Shown here one piece after another: positions 1 through 11,007 of a DNA stretch of 64,000 nt. This DNA is from Cannabis sativa (lineage: Eukaryota > Streptophyta > Magnoliopsida > Rosales > Cannabaceae). The position numbers and the translations under genes were made by a program. The stretch's first letter is position 1, and every line of letters starts with the position of its first letter. The stretch covers positions 17,264,160-17,328,159 of the forward strand of contig NC_083601.1 in assembly GCF_029168945.1 (NCBI RefSeq). The letters run 5' to 3'. The notes under the pieces were generated by a model that did no database searches, was not told the DNA's origin, and saw only the letters and a list, made by a program, of their open reading frames with translations.

Positions 1-381
1 TATATATATTTTTTTTTATTTTTAAATTCAATTATTATATTTTAGTTAATTGTAATAAGAAGACAATATATGTAGATTGAATTAAAATTTAAATCAACTA
101 CCATAAAAAATCATATTAGTTTTAATACTTTTTAAATAGTCATGTAAATTATATGATATATAAATATATATAATAAAAACATATAAATATATATAAAAAA
201 AACTCTCTTAATCGGGTTGGTTAGGTTAGTTCGGGTTGATTGGGGGGGTTGGTATTATTTTCAACCCGCCCAATATAAAGATTGAGCGGGTTATATTTTT
301 GTCGGATTTTTTAGTTTGTATTTTTTGTCGGGTTATCTCGGTTTGGTTTGGGTCGTTTACAAAAGTTTATGTACAACCCTA
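1..381. repeat. End of a hAT-like non-autonomous element, truncated by the window start
   Basis: Read on the minus strand, the sequence starts at 381 with CTAGGGTTGTAC and continues with motifs such as GACCCAAACC and AACCCGAC, a composition common at the ends of plant hAT MITEs. It abuts the broken end of the copia element. The other end lies outside the window, so family and target-site duplication cannot be checked. The leftmost 180 bases are simple AT-rich sequence with no gene. Confidence 0.4.
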
Positions 382-1557
382 GTAACATGAAGTTAAGTTA
401 GAAGTGAGGTGATCCATTTGAGTTCAGTAACAATATTTGCTAGAGCTCTGAACTCACTTTCTGTAGTTGACCTGACAACAACATGATGCTTCTTTGTAGA
501 CCAAAATAAGATTTCCTCCCAAAAACACAAGTTAACTACTTGTAGAACGTTTGTAATCCACACAACTTACCCAATCAGCATCAGAATAGCTCTCAAGGGT
601 CATAACAACAACTAATTTGAGTAATAAATCATTTGAAATAGTACCTTTTAGATACTATAATAGTCGTTTACAAGCCTCCCAATGTGTAGTTGTTGAAGCT
701 TTTATGAATTTACTCAATTTTTTGATGATAAATGCAACATCAGGCCTTCTTAAAGTAAGATATTGTAGGGCTCCCAAGGTGGATCTATACAATGTTAGAT
801 CTTCAAAAGGATCCCCTTCCTACAAAGAAAGTTTTGTGGCAACACTAGTTGGATTTGGACAAGATTTTGCACCTTCCACGTGAAGTTTCACAAGTAGGTC
901 GATATATTTAGTTTGGGATAAGTACATGCCAACACTAGTTCTATATATCTCAACCCCTAGAAAGTAATGAACTTCCCCCACATTCTTAAGAGAAAAGGCC
1001 TTGTTTAGATCATCCACAAGTTTGCAAATAAGACTGTCATCGGGACCTATCAAGAGAATATCATCCATGTAGACTAACAAGATAATCAATATAGAGCCAG
1101 AGCCATAGACGAAGAAAGAAGAATCAGATTTTGAAGCTTGAAATCCCCACTAAAGTAGACTAGTTTTGAGCTTCTCATTCCAAGCTCTTGGAGCATGTTT
1201 GAGACCATCAATGACCTTTTTTAAGCAACAAACATGAGTTGGTTGAGTAGTATCAATGAAACCTAGAGACTCTTACATGAAGACAATTTTAGTAAGCTCT
1301 TCATTAAGGAAAGCACTAGTGACATCAAGCTATTTAACTGACTAATTTAAAGAGACAACCAAGGAAATAACAGTTCTTACAGTAATTGGTTTGACAACTG
1401 GAGAGAAAATTTCTTCATAGTCAATCCAAGGTGTTTGTGAGTAGCCTTTTGCAACTAACCTTGATTTGAATCTGTCCAAAGATTCATCATCATTCAACTT
1501 GACCCTATGCACCCATTTATTTCCTATAATCTGCATTGCAGGGTAGTAAGGAACCAA
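381..1557 (-). pseudogene. Reverse transcriptase and partial RNase H of the decayed copia element
   Basis: The segment at 1557-1342 carries [10 protein letters not shown]...RLVAKGYSQ and [11 protein letters not shown], the copia reverse transcriptase N-terminus. The segment at 1089-820 carries YMDDILLIG, the polymerase catalytic motif, and YFLGVEI. Between 530 and 381 the minus strand encodes KKHHVVVRSTTESEFRALA, the RNase H C-terminal half, which then stops abruptly. Several frameshifts and stops make it non-functional. Confidence 0.85.
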
Positions 1558-1799
1558 AAATAAGTGTCTGCAGCTTTTAGTGCTTTGGCTAAATCATACA
1601 TAAAGGTGAACCATTTAGGATCCTGTAATGTAACTTTGAGGGACTTTGGTTCAGATAGTATTAAAGATTCTGGAAGGGGTGCTTGGTAGAGAGATAAGCC
1701 TTTGGTTTAATAATACCATTTTGAGACCTAGTGACCATGATATGATTTCTTCTTGCAGCAGTTTGGAAGGTTTTAGTACCATTAGGCATATAATCACTA

Positions 1800-2000
1800 A
1801 TGGTATTTGTTTGTGCAGGTTGAGTTACTGCATGTTGAGTTTCTTCAGGTTGAGTTACAGAAGGTTGAGGGTGTGGGGGTGGAGTTGATACAGGTTGAGT
1901 GTTTTGAGGTTGAGTTGCTGCAAGTTAAGCTTGTGCAAGTTGTGTTGTTGTAGGTTGAGTGTTTTGGGTTTGAGTTTCAGTAGATTGTGTGTTTTAATGT
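1800..2000 (-). repeat. Degenerate short tandem repeat in the integrase to reverse-transcriptase linker
   Basis: The plus strand repeats variants of AGGTTGAGT roughly every 20-30 bases across about 200 bases. On the coding strand this gives a Gln/Pro/Thr-rich low-complexity linker. It looks like expansion of a coding minisatellite rather than a separate element. Confidence 0.6.
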
Positions 2001-3390
2001 TGAGTAGCAGTAGGAAGGGGTGTTTTGGGGATAGTAGGGTTATTTGTGGGATAAGTAGTGTGGTTTACGACATGAGAGGTGATAGGTGGAGTAATTTCAG
2101 TAGGTCTTGTGGGTGGTGCAGCAACATTTTGTGTAGCATTTGTGCATGGAGGAGCAGGCTCAGTGGAAACATTGTGATGCACAGAATGAAGAATATTGTT
2201 AGCACCTGAACAAGTTGAAAAACTTGAAGTAGGAAAGTAACTAGGGTTATGAGCAAATTGTAACTGATGTGATAGCAGTTGTGAAGAGACACGTGGGTAA
2301 CACTTTTCATTAAACACTAGGTTTTGAGCAGTGTAAATTCTTCCTTTATCATTTTCACACAAATAACCTTTATGAAAGGAAGAGTACCCCAAAAACAAGC
2401 ATTGTCTTGACGTGAAGTCCAACCTATGTGAATTATAAGGCCTCAAATAAAACATGCATAACCAAAAGGCTTTAGTATAGAGTAATTAGGTTGTGTACCA
2501 AATAAGAATTCAAAAGGACTTATATTGTTAAAAATAGGTGTGGGCAGCATGTTTATGGTGAAAGTAGCACATTGAAAGGTATGCCACCAATATTTGAGAT
2601 CCAAATTTGCTTGTGCTAATAGAGTTAAACCAGTCTCAATTATGTGTCGATGTTTCTTTTCAGGCCTTCTATTTTGCTCATGCGTATGTGGACAAGGATG
2701 AGAAAATAGAATTCCTTGATCATTTAAGAACCTTGCAAAAGTTTTGTATTCTCCTCTACCATCAACTTGAAGGTATTTGCTAAATTACTTTTCTATCGCG
2801 TTCTTAAACTGAATGAACATATCAAATGCTTGAGACTTTAAAGATAAAGGGTAAATTTATGTAAATATACTGTAATCATCCATGAAGAAAATGTAATATT
2901 TGTATCCATATCTAGATTGCAGCCTGAATAACTCGAAGAGATTGAGAGGCTTTGTGAGTGGACACAGGAAAGGGTAATTTATAACTCTTACCATGTTGAC
3001 AAGCATTACAAAATGATAGTGTTTTTAAAGAGCCCGAGTGAGTGAGATAAGGTGGGAATCAATTTACTTAGTGTAGAATTTGCAAGATGGCCTAACTTGC
3101 AATGCTAGGTATTAAGATCAGAAGATTTTTCAGTATGATACAGAATAGGCAAAGAGAAAGAAGAGCAAAATGTTTTTATTGATAGCTGAATTAGTACATG
3201 ATTCATTTTGATCTACACTTTGATTTACAGAAGTAAATGATGGAGTATAAGAAGAATGATTATGAACAGCTGTAGTCGTAGCTAAATGACACTGCAGAGA
3301 GGACTTTGGCTGACCAGGTTCATCACCAAGGAGGTAAAGACCATCCTTAAGCTTCCCCTTGACCATAACATCTCCTATTTCCTTGTCCAT
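1994..3390 (-). pseudogene. Integrase region of the decayed copia element
   Basis: The segment at 3390-3130 follows the protease. The 2455-1994 segment opens with FYLRPYNSHRLDF and QCLFLGYS, matching the copia integrase C-terminal region that normally reads LxPY..HKL..RS..C.FLGYS. The core between about 2500 and 3100 is scattered over several frames, and I could not trace an intact D,D,E triad. It continues into a Thr/Pro/Asn-rich linker. Confidence 0.68.
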
Positions 3391-3399
3391 AACAAAGCA

Positions 3400-3870
3400 C
3401 TAGTATTTATGAAATTCCAAAAATACATTATTATCATTAGTCAATTTAGATACACTAACAAGATTTTTAGTGACAATTAAAACTTGTAAGACCGAGTGCA
3501 TATGTAAAAGGTAAGAATATAAATAAGATGGTATTGTAGCAGATCCTATGTGAGAAATTAAGAGCTTCATACCATCCCATACTACAAGGGTTTCTTGGCC
3601 TTGATAGGGAACTGAAGTGTCAAGATTTGTGCTGTCAAATGCGATATGATTTGTGGCACCCGTATCCACATACCATGAATGATCATCTCCAAAATCTTGG
3701 ACTATGGTGGAAGAGTGTGCTTGAGGATCATAATCAAAATCCAATTTTGTGAGATCACCACGATTGTTGGAGCCACCTAGTTTGGAGTAATCCAATTTTT
3801 GTCAAAGCGATAGTGACAAACTGGAGTTGTATGACCTGATCGCAAACACATTTGACAAATAACTCTGGTG
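3400..3870 (-). pseudogene. Zinc knuckle and aspartic protease of the decayed copia element
   Basis: Near 3815-3860 the minus strand encodes CQMCLRSGHTTPVC, a CX2CX4HX4C nucleic-acid-binding knuckle of Gag. A segment at 3795-3400 follows with WYVDTGATNHI, the catalytic DTGA motif of retrotransposon aspartic protease followed by the N-H-I typical of copia. The protease would process the Gag-Pol polyprotein. Frameshifts separate the two pieces. Confidence 0.82.
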
Positions 3871-4047
3871 TTGTTGAATCGACCAACTCCTTTACCACGA
3901 ACAATAGGAAGATGTTTATTGTCAACTTGAGCTGTTTGAGAGTTAGAAAATGGTCAAGAACCCCCAAATCTGCCATTTCCAAATGCAAGATTTGCATGCA
4001 TTTGGATAGATAAATCTGTCATGGCGTGATGATATTCAAGGTAACCT

Positions 4048-4725
4048 TCATGGGAAAAACAGCAATGCTTGAACTTCTTCAATAGATAGAGCATCACTTC
4101 TTGAAGTTATCCTTAAAATAATAGAATTAAATTTAGGACCAAGTCCATTGAGAAGTTGCAGGACGATATCTTGAGTAGAAACAAGGGAAACAACAATTGT
4201 AAGGGCATTTGTAATGGCCTGAACTTTGTCAACATATTTTGAAATTGTCAGACCACCTCTTTGAATGTGAGAGAATTGTCCCTTGAGTTGGAGACCTCGA
4301 GCCTTGGTCTGTGAAGAAATTTTTTGTTCAAGAGCCCTCCAAACAGTGAATGAGGTTATGAAATTGACAACTAAAGCAAGAATGGCATCGGACATGGATG
4401 ATCTTAACCAAGAAAGAAGCAGATGATCTTCGCGACGCTATTGATGATACTTAAGATTTGGAGCTCCGGTAACCAAAAATTAGGGTGGAGGAACCCCTGT
4501 GAATAAGATTTCATAAAAATCATGACTAATGACTGTTGGAATCACTTGAAATTTCCATGAGAGAAAATTGAGACGATCGAGTTTTGTAGTAAGCGAAGAA
4601 CTAAGAGAATGAGAAAAGGGATTCCACGGAGGAGCATCGACAGTAACCATGGGAGCAGCAGTGGAAGCAAGGGAAGTAGCCATGGGAGCAGGAGCGGAAG
4701 TAGGATCAGAGGTAGATGAAGACAT
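4048..4725 (-). pseudogene. Gag of the decayed copia element
   Basis: Two minus-strand segments (4725-4480 and 4395-4048) are in different frames. The first is rich in Ser, Ala and Pro and includes a LNFLSWKFQV-like motif matching the copia gag N-terminus (normally a Tyr-x-x-Trp motif). The second carries the helical UBN2-type gag region, with words such as VWRALEQKI and LLNGLGPKF. The frames are broken, so this is a relic; identity rests on these motifs and position just after the LTR. Confidence 0.75.
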
Positions 4726-4742
4726 TGACGCTAGTCAAAAAC

Positions 4743-4753
4743 TTTTGATACCA
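4743..4753 (-). other. Primer binding site of the copia element (initiator Met tRNA type)
   Basis: The minus strand reads TGGTATCAAAA immediately after the LTR. The first seven bases match the usual plant copia site TGGTATCAGAGC, complementary to the 3' end of initiator methionine tRNA. The later bases have diverged. Confidence 0.7.
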
Positions 4754-4914
4754 TGTAGAATAAGGCAGAGCACAAACAAAGAGTAAGAATAAAGTATAGC
4801 AAAAACTTGAACTCTGTATTAACTATATTTGTATTTATAAGCCACATGATACAAGAAATCAAGATGATAAAGTTAACAAATTCTTATAAAACTAATCAAG
4901 ATGATAGGCTAACA
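4754..4914 (-). repeat. 5' LTR of the decayed copia element
   Basis: On the minus strand this about 161-bp sequence starts TGTTAGCC and ends TCTACA, with the TG...CA ends expected of an LTR. It contains a TATA-like CTTATAAATAC. It directly precedes a primer binding site. The LTR is short for a plant copia element, and its partner is missing. Confidence 0.72.
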
Positions 4915-5170
4915 ATTTCTAATTTTTTAAGGAATAAATTTTAATCTTAAAATTAATAAAATTAATGTAATTATAATTTAAACTTTATTTTGATATTTAA
5001 TTTAATATTTCTTACTATATATATATATTGTATACTTTAAGTTTAAGATTAAAAATATGTTTTTTTTTTTAATTTAATTTTTAGATTTTTAATAATTTTT
5101 TAGTTAATTTTTAATAGTAGTATGATTCCTAATTTCTTCATATTTACTATTATCACTCATTACGTCAAAT
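4915..5170. other. AT-rich intergenic DNA
   Basis: There is no open reading frame or repeat structure that I can support here, only AT-rich sequence with T and A runs and a short TATA tract. Confidence 0.5.
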
Positions 5171-5607
5171 ATATATATGGAATACTTTTTAATGGGTATT
5201 ATCCATTGATGGGTACTAAATAAATTTAACTATAAATATTAATGTTATAAATATTAAGCCATTAGATTTTGATCCGATGGCGAATAATAAAAGAAAAATT
5301 TAAATTTCTACGCTTAAATTAGCTACTTAATTAAAAAAAATATCAAAAAATACATCTTTTTACACTATATAAAAAAATAAGTTTATATAAAAAATATTTA
5401 AGTAAAACTCAATATTTGTTTATCATTTTTTTGCTGAATTTTTTTTTGTTATGATTTTATTTTCAGCCGATGGAACAACCACAACCTATATAATGAAAAA
5501 ATGAGAGATTTTTCTAATTAAATAGAAAAATTAAGCATAAAAACTCAACTTTTTTTAATATTACCCATTCATGGGTAATACCCATTAAGAGTATACCCAT
5601 ATATATA
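5171..5607. mobile_element. 437-bp non-autonomous DNA element with about 45-bp inverted ends
   Basis: The left end (5172-5215) and the reverse complement of the right end (5561-5607) align over about 45 bases. They share ATATATATGG, CTTTTTAATGGGTATT or CTCTTAATGGGTATT, and a CATTGATGGGTA or CATGAATGGGTA block. The interior is AT-rich with no coding potential. The termini sit in ATATATA, which may be the target duplication, so the superfamily is not resolved. Confidence 0.65.
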
Positions 5608-5860
5608 GGGCAAGACTATGGTAGGACTTAGCATAAGTTCTCTACGAGTAGGGAAGCTTTTTTTATCATTGATTTTAGATCACGTGGTTATTAAGATATA
5701 AAAGTGTATACTCTTACGATAAGGCTGCTTGTATACAATTAAAACTTTATACATGTTATAATAATATTTCATTATATATTTATTTTAAAAAATAAAATAA
5801 TATTAATAATTAAAAAAATTATTAATTTTTGATTTGAATTATTATTACTTTTTTAAGTTC
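5605..5860. repeat. Single arm related to the foldback element at 17138-18026
   Basis: From TATATAGGGCAAGACTATGG onward this stretch matches the left arm of the 17138 element, including GATTTTAGATCA, GTGGTTATTA and ACTTTATACAT. No opposite arm is seen here. It is either a truncated copy or a fragment left by rearrangement. Confidence 0.6.
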
Positions 5861-5937
5861 TCTCATGTAAATCTTCACAGTTTTCGCACTAATATTACAG
5901 TTGCTCTATTTTTTTTCTCACTAGATATATTAAACTT

Positions 5938-6460
5938 AGGGGTGTTCGCAGTGCGGGTGTTGCAATTTTTGACTATTTTTTTAAACCAACCCGTACATAC
6001 AGTTTTTCCAATTTCTCAAACTGTACCCGCACACAAAACTAAAAAACCGTAGAAACCGCACCGCAAAAAATGGTGTGGTACGGCGCGGTTTTTGCGGTTT
6101 ATCTGCAGTTTAGATTATTACCAAATAATTAAACTATCACAAATAAACAAAGCTTGAGCAACACTTATCAAAAATACCATAAAGCTTGATAATAAATATG
6201 AAAAAAACTTTTAAGTTTCAACAATACAATAATTAGTGGGCTTTTTGAGTTGGACATTCACATATTGGACCTAAATAAATATAAAAATTAGTATTTTTAT
6301 AATATGCGGTGCGGTGCGGTTTGAACCGCATATTAATAATTCAAAACTGCAAACCGCACCGCGCGGTTTAGGGAAAATTCAAACAGTGACCGCACCGCAA
6401 AGAATTTTAAACCACATCTTTTTTGCGGTGTGGTGCGATGGGGGCAGTTTGAACGTTGTT
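5938..6460. repeat. hAT-like MITE rich in GCGGTGCGG motifs
   Basis: The left end starts TAGGGGTGTTCGCAGTGCGG, like many plant hAT MITEs. GCGGTGCGGT and its complement ACCGCACCGC recur on both sides (6055-6110 and 6304-6440), making an imperfect palindrome around an AT-rich centre. The right terminus near 6450 is diverged, so the exact end and target duplication are uncertain. The open reading frames inside are by-products of these repeats. Confidence 0.55.
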
Positions 6461-6750
6461 AAATTTATTTATAATATTTTGTCGGGGTATTTTTTTTAAA
6501 AAAAAAAAATTGGAAAGGATTTTTTTTTTAAATATTTTTATCATAACATCGCATGTAATTTTAAATTATGTCTTATTACAAATAAATAAAAAGTAAACAC
6601 AGCATCAAATACTCTAACATAATTTAGAATAAACTATTGAAATTTTCATAAATAAAAATAATAAGAAAAAAAAATAGAATAGTATGGAATGATTTGATAC
6701 ACTTCATTAAAAAGATTCTATCTACATCTCACTTTTTCTATATTTTGATT
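6461..6750. other. AT-rich spacer before the Sirevirus insertion
   Basis: This stretch has A and T runs only. No gene or structured repeat was recognised. Confidence 0.45.
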
Positions 6751-6755
6751 GGTTT

Positions 6756-7882
6756 TGAAAAACTGTGTTTTTGCAAATGTCAGTTGTATATAAGAAAATA
6801 TAAAAACTGTAAGCGTTTGCAGCAGCAGAAAGTAATTCTGCTACAGCAAAACTGAACAGGCAGAATATAAAATATTTGCAGAAAAGTAAATAACTTGACA
6901 CAAGAGATTTATACGTGGTATCAGTGTTCTCACGAACACTCCTAGTCCACGGGGCCACGCCCAGAGAATGAAATCAATTAATAAAGTATCAAAATTACAA
7001 AGACAATTGACTTAAACAAGTTTAGACTCCCTCTAAAGTATTGCCGCAATCCTTTGTAATCCACTTTATGAATCTGACTTCTTGAAACACCTTCAAGCCC
7101 GAACTCCCTTCGTCTTTGAAGTGTGAGTGCTTACTTCCTCCCGAAGTAAGGCTTTAGCAAGTCTTCTCCCGAAGACCAAGTGCTTACTTCCTCCCGAAGT
7201 AAGGCTTTATCAAGTCTTCTCCCGAAGACCAATCTCTTGTTCCGTCAAGTAGTTCTTCACAACCTCTAGGATAGAGTAAGAACAGAAATAGAACAACTAG
7301 AACCTAGGTGAACAACTAGGCTCTCACAAAACAAAGAAACACTCTCTTCTCACAAATGATAAATGCAAAAAATGAATAATGGAAGAGGTAAATTCGAATG
7401 GTTGCTCTCTAGGCTCTATTTATAGATCATAGAAACCAAAGAGGCAACCACAAGTTCGAATTAGCAGCTGTACAAAAACTTTCCAAAGGAAACATGATCT
7501 GCTACATCAGATTCGGTTGCTGACGAAGGATACGCAGAAACGGGAAACTTACTAAAATCGGGACCGATCTTCTTTCAATGCTTGATTCCTGCCAAAAACA
7601 GATTAGATATTCTGATTGTATCAAGATACAATCGAAATCAATAAGGAAAAGGCAATAAACAAAGTTTCCCTAAAAAAGACAACTTTCCAAAAGAGAGTTT
7701 CTTCTCTTTTGAGTAGTTTTCAACAAAGGAAAGTTCAGCTGAAAGTGCAACTTTCCAAACAAGGAAAATGGCAATTAATAACCGAATAAAAGAGGTAAGA
7801 TTTCGAAAATGAATGCATAGCAATCTTACCATAAAAAGGAAAAATTATTTTGTCACCTAACTTGCCAAAAAAGGACTTTACA
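6756..7882 (-). repeat. 3' LTR of the Sirevirus-type element (1127 bp)
   Basis: On the minus strand it begins TGTAAAGTCC and ends TTTTTCA. It is preceded by the polypurine tract. It contains a TATA-like CTATAAATAGAG near 7416-7427 and the two-copy 53-bp hairpin repeat at 7126-7231. It matches 15939-17069 almost base for base. Confidence 0.93.
7126..7231. repeat. Two-copy 53-bp hairpin repeat inside the 3' LTR
   Basis: Two tandem 53-bp units (7126-7178 and 7179-7231) differ at one base. Each unit contains ACTTC-CTCCC-GAAGT (stem 5) and GTCTTC-TCCC-GAAGAC (stem 6). This gives four small hairpins, all with TCCC in the loop. Sireviruses of other plants are known for conserved palindromic repeats in the LTR; this may be the equivalent here. 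Confidence 0.8.
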
Positions 7883-8160
7883 ATCTCCCCCTTTGGCACT
7901 TTAGATGAACAAAATAATTTTTTACCATAAAGTACCTGCAATGCAAAGTTAGCAAGAGCAAAAGATACTACTCCCCCTGAGTAACACAATCGAATATCAC
8001 AATAAAAACAAAGACCATGCTAACTTTAAATATTAAGAAACATTAAGTTCACAAGTACTAACAAACCACAACTCCCCCTGAAAAAGAGGGTCCAGAGTTG
8101 GGCAACAAACCATCCAGAGTTGGGCAACAAACCAAAAAATAAATATCTCTCCCCCTTTTT
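7883..8160 (-). other. Polypurine tract with additional tract-like copies
   Basis: The minus strand reads GTGCCAAAGGGGGAGAT directly before the 3' LTR, the expected plus-strand primer for DNA synthesis. Further tracts of AGGGGGAG type occur near 7970, 8070 and 8145. Several polypurine tracts upstream of the 3' LTR are a described Sirevirus feature. A short repeat of CCAGAGTTGGGCAACAAACC (near 8091 and 8113) lies between them. Confidence 0.75.
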
Positions 8161-8330
8161 GTTTATCGGAGTGCCAAAGTAAACAAAGAACAAAGAACAA
8201 AAAGCAAAGGAAAAAGAAACAAACTAAAACACTTTAAGCTTTGTAAAGTTTAATCAAAGTGGACAGTTGCCTGGACATGTCATGCTGGACATCAGCCATT
8301 GCTTCAAGACGTGTATACACATTCTGAAGT

Positions 8331-9801
8331 TCAGACTTGACTTCCGTGAGTTCTCACAGAAGAAGATAGCTTTGAACTTGCACCAGCAGAAGCAGCAGCA
8401 GCACCAGCCTTTGGCCGTTTTTGGAACACACCATCAAAATATTCAGAAGGTTGGAATGTAGGGCCAGTGATGGGAGGCTCAAGTGTTTCATGTGCTTGGG
8501 CCACATTCTTCTGAGAGGATAAAACCTTATAGATTAGATTTGGAAATACAAGTTTGAAGGTTGGCTTTTTACCTCTTCGAAAGGAGACAATCTGGTTGAG
8601 AATATGAGAGGCTAGATCAATGGAAGTTCCAGAGGTGATGCGGTATAGGAGTGTAGCCACTTCTTGAGACACCACGGTCTTGTTCGAATTTGGAACCCAA
8701 TTGCTTAGTGCAAACCGCATAAGGGAAGCATGAGCAAAAGTGAGGTGAGTAATTCGAAGACTCTCCCCTGGTTTCAATTCTGAACGAGCACCAGTGAGTT
8801 CAGAATGCATCAAGTCACGATCCATGGACATCACAGCATTAGATACATTCTCAGGCAATTGCAGAGCCTGAGCAATGTCCTTTTCAGAAAAAAGAGAACC
8901 AGTGACCCCTAACATAAACTCTCCTATACAGTCTAGAGTTCTCATCAAGGAAATCATCAGTAAGATTAGCATAAAACTCTTTAATAATGTTAGCAATGAA
9001 TCCAATGAAACCAGTAAGAGTGTTTTCCCATTGATGAAATTGAATGAACTTTACAATACCATAAACACGATGGGCATGCAAATCATAATTCCTCTCACTT
9101 TCAAACTTACGAGTTGCATAGAGATTCCAGTCACGCTCATTGTCTCGATAGTAAAAGGTTGGACAACCAGAGATAGAGGAAGGGATATTACCAGATGGAG
9201 GATCTTCCATGGGCTGCTTGCCTTTGGCAGCAACAGACGCCTTTGCTGCAGAAGCAGTTTTCGAGAGAGGAGGCTCTGGCTCGAGTTCTGTGTCCTCACT
9301 ATCCTTCTCAGTATGCAGAGAGACTGATTTGTCTGAAGAGACTTCCATTGGATCCTCTTCTTCTGAACTGGAACTCGAGGAAGCAGAGGGAGGAGTAGTC
9401 TTGAGTTTCTTCTTGGCTGGAGGAACAGTCTTCTCTCGAGATTTAGAGGCCTGAAGTTCTTTCTCAGCCGAGGCTTGCTGGGCTCGAGTTCGAGTTGAAG
9501 GGCCTGTTGGAGTGGTGCCAGCCATTGATGCAGCAGGAGGAGGAACAGCCAATGGAGGAGGAGATTCCTTAGAGGATTCAGATGAGGAAGTCCAGGTGCG
9601 ATAGGGCCTTACCGATTTGCGAGCAACTTGCTTGGGTGGACGTTTTGGCTTCACGGCTTGAGATTCACGCTGGGGAAGCGATGAATCTCCAGGCTTTGCA
9701 ACAGCAGGAGGAGGAACTGAGGCAGCAGGGGGTGCACTAGAAGGAGTTGGAACGGTTTCTTCTAATTTTTTAGAGTGCCCTAGATTCTTGGTTCTCACCA
9801 T
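8331..9801 (-). pseudogene. Extra ORF downstream of pol in the Sirevirus-type element, frameshifted
   Basis: From the ATG at 9801 (in frame with a possible upstream start at 9846) the protein is basic and rich in Pro, Ser, Glu and Lys for about 190 residues. A folded part follows, with FYYRDNERDW, FIGFIANIIKEFY and VYVRGHWF. The frame stops near 8884 and resumes one frame over, from FSEKDIAQALQLPE to the end at 8331; the break falls in a six-A run at 8888-8893. The folded part resembles the domain annotated in plants as putative plant transposon protein. It occupies the position of the Sirevirus envelope-like ORF, but I see no convincing signal peptide or membrane anchor, so I do not call it an envelope protein. 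Same strand as gag-pol; function unknown. Confidence 0.7.
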
Positions 9802-11007
9802 TTTGAAACTGAAAGAGAAGATGAATAGTGTCTGACAAAGAAACAAGAAACAAGGTTCGGGTAGGTGGAGAAATAAGTGACAAAATTTGGTTTATATAAC
9901 CTTGGAATCAAAACAAGAAAAAGGAAACCAATTTTGAAAATTCAAATGGTAACCGCCAGCCCATGAATCAAAAGAGGAAACCGCCCACTTCTCAACTCCT
10001 TTCCCTTTTCCCTTTTTTTTTAAAAAAAAAAAAAATAAAAGGAAACTAGAAATGCCAACAAATTTTTCCAAAAATAAAGCAATCTTTCAAGAATAAAGAC
10101 ACATTACCATATAAAGATTAATCTTTACTTGGAAAAATATCACAATAAATCAAAGAAAGAATGAATGTTGATACTTACCATTTATGCACAAGATTTTCCT
10201 TAACCCATGAAGCAAGTCACACGCCTTCCTCTTTTTTATTTTTTATTTTTTATTTTTTATTTTTTATTTTTTTTATTTTTTTCTTAAAATTAAAACTGAA
10301 AATAAAATATAATGTGTACAAAGAGTATATGTGATTCGAATCAAGCAGAGAAATCTAATATCATTGATAATTGACAAAGTAGAATACATGTTATGCTTTT
10401 AAGGAAAATAGCTAATTAGAATCTCATGAAATGATCATACTTAATTGATGTTGAGGAAAAAGATATGCATGTTACTGAAAATTGTGAACCAGGATTATTA
10501 ATTTAATTTTAATAGAGGAGACTTACAGAGTTGAACACACTTGTCAGACATAAGCGTGTGCAGTGAAAATAGGATCATTGTCCTTGGCAAGATTTTTCAT
10601 TTTCGCCTTTTTCAAATTGATCCCGCAACTGGATGCTTTCACACCATACTGAAGGTAGCCCTTTTATATGGTAGTGCATCCTCATCATAGTTGCTAATTA
10701 CAATGTTCCAGCTTACTCATCAGATGGCTTTCACACTTCAGTATGGGTAGCTCTATTCCAGCAAGGGGCCTGACAAGAATGAAACAAAAATTGCTCAACT
10801 CTGTATAAGAACATTATTTAATCCCAGACACAAATAAAGAGTAACATGAATCTTTTAACACAACATCACAAAGTATGATTAGACTGAGATCCTAACTAAT
10901 TATATTCCAAAAGCATAAACATGATTTGTCAAAATACAATGATAGAAGATTAAGAGCTAGAGAAGAATCACACAACACTATTGTACACGAATGATGAACA
11001 GATAAAA
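9802..11007 (-). other. Untranslated spacer between pol and the extra ORF
   Basis: No coding frame is seen. The stretch holds a (TTTTTA)n run near 10228-10285, A and T runs near 10010-10040, and an imperfect inverted pair around ACACCATACTGAAGG (10631) and CACACTTCAGTATGG (10731). In an intact element this would be the leader of the extra ORF or an intron in a spliced RNA; neither can be shown from the sequence. Confidence 0.5.

Larger units (their letters stand above)
381..4914 (-). mobile_element. Decayed Ty1/copia retrotransposon, missing its 3' end
   Basis: Domains lie in copia order on the minus strand: LTR, primer binding site, gag, zinc knuckle, protease, integrase, reverse transcriptase, RNase H. 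Reading frames are broken by many stops and frameshifts, so it encodes no functional polyprotein. The upstream LTR (4754-4914) is present. The downstream side stops inside RNase H near 381, where a hAT-like element begins, and no second LTR is seen. The integrase-before-reverse-transcriptase order separates it from gypsy elements. Confidence 0.88.

Noticed and set aside
7638..7989. Short open frames at the outer end of the Sirevirus LTRs, repeated at 16825-17019
   Set aside because: They lie within LTR sequence upstream of the putative transcription start and show no domain.
8331..9801. Calling the extra Sirevirus ORF an envelope glycoprotein
   Set aside because: The position fits, but no signal peptide, cleavage site or membrane anchor can be seen.
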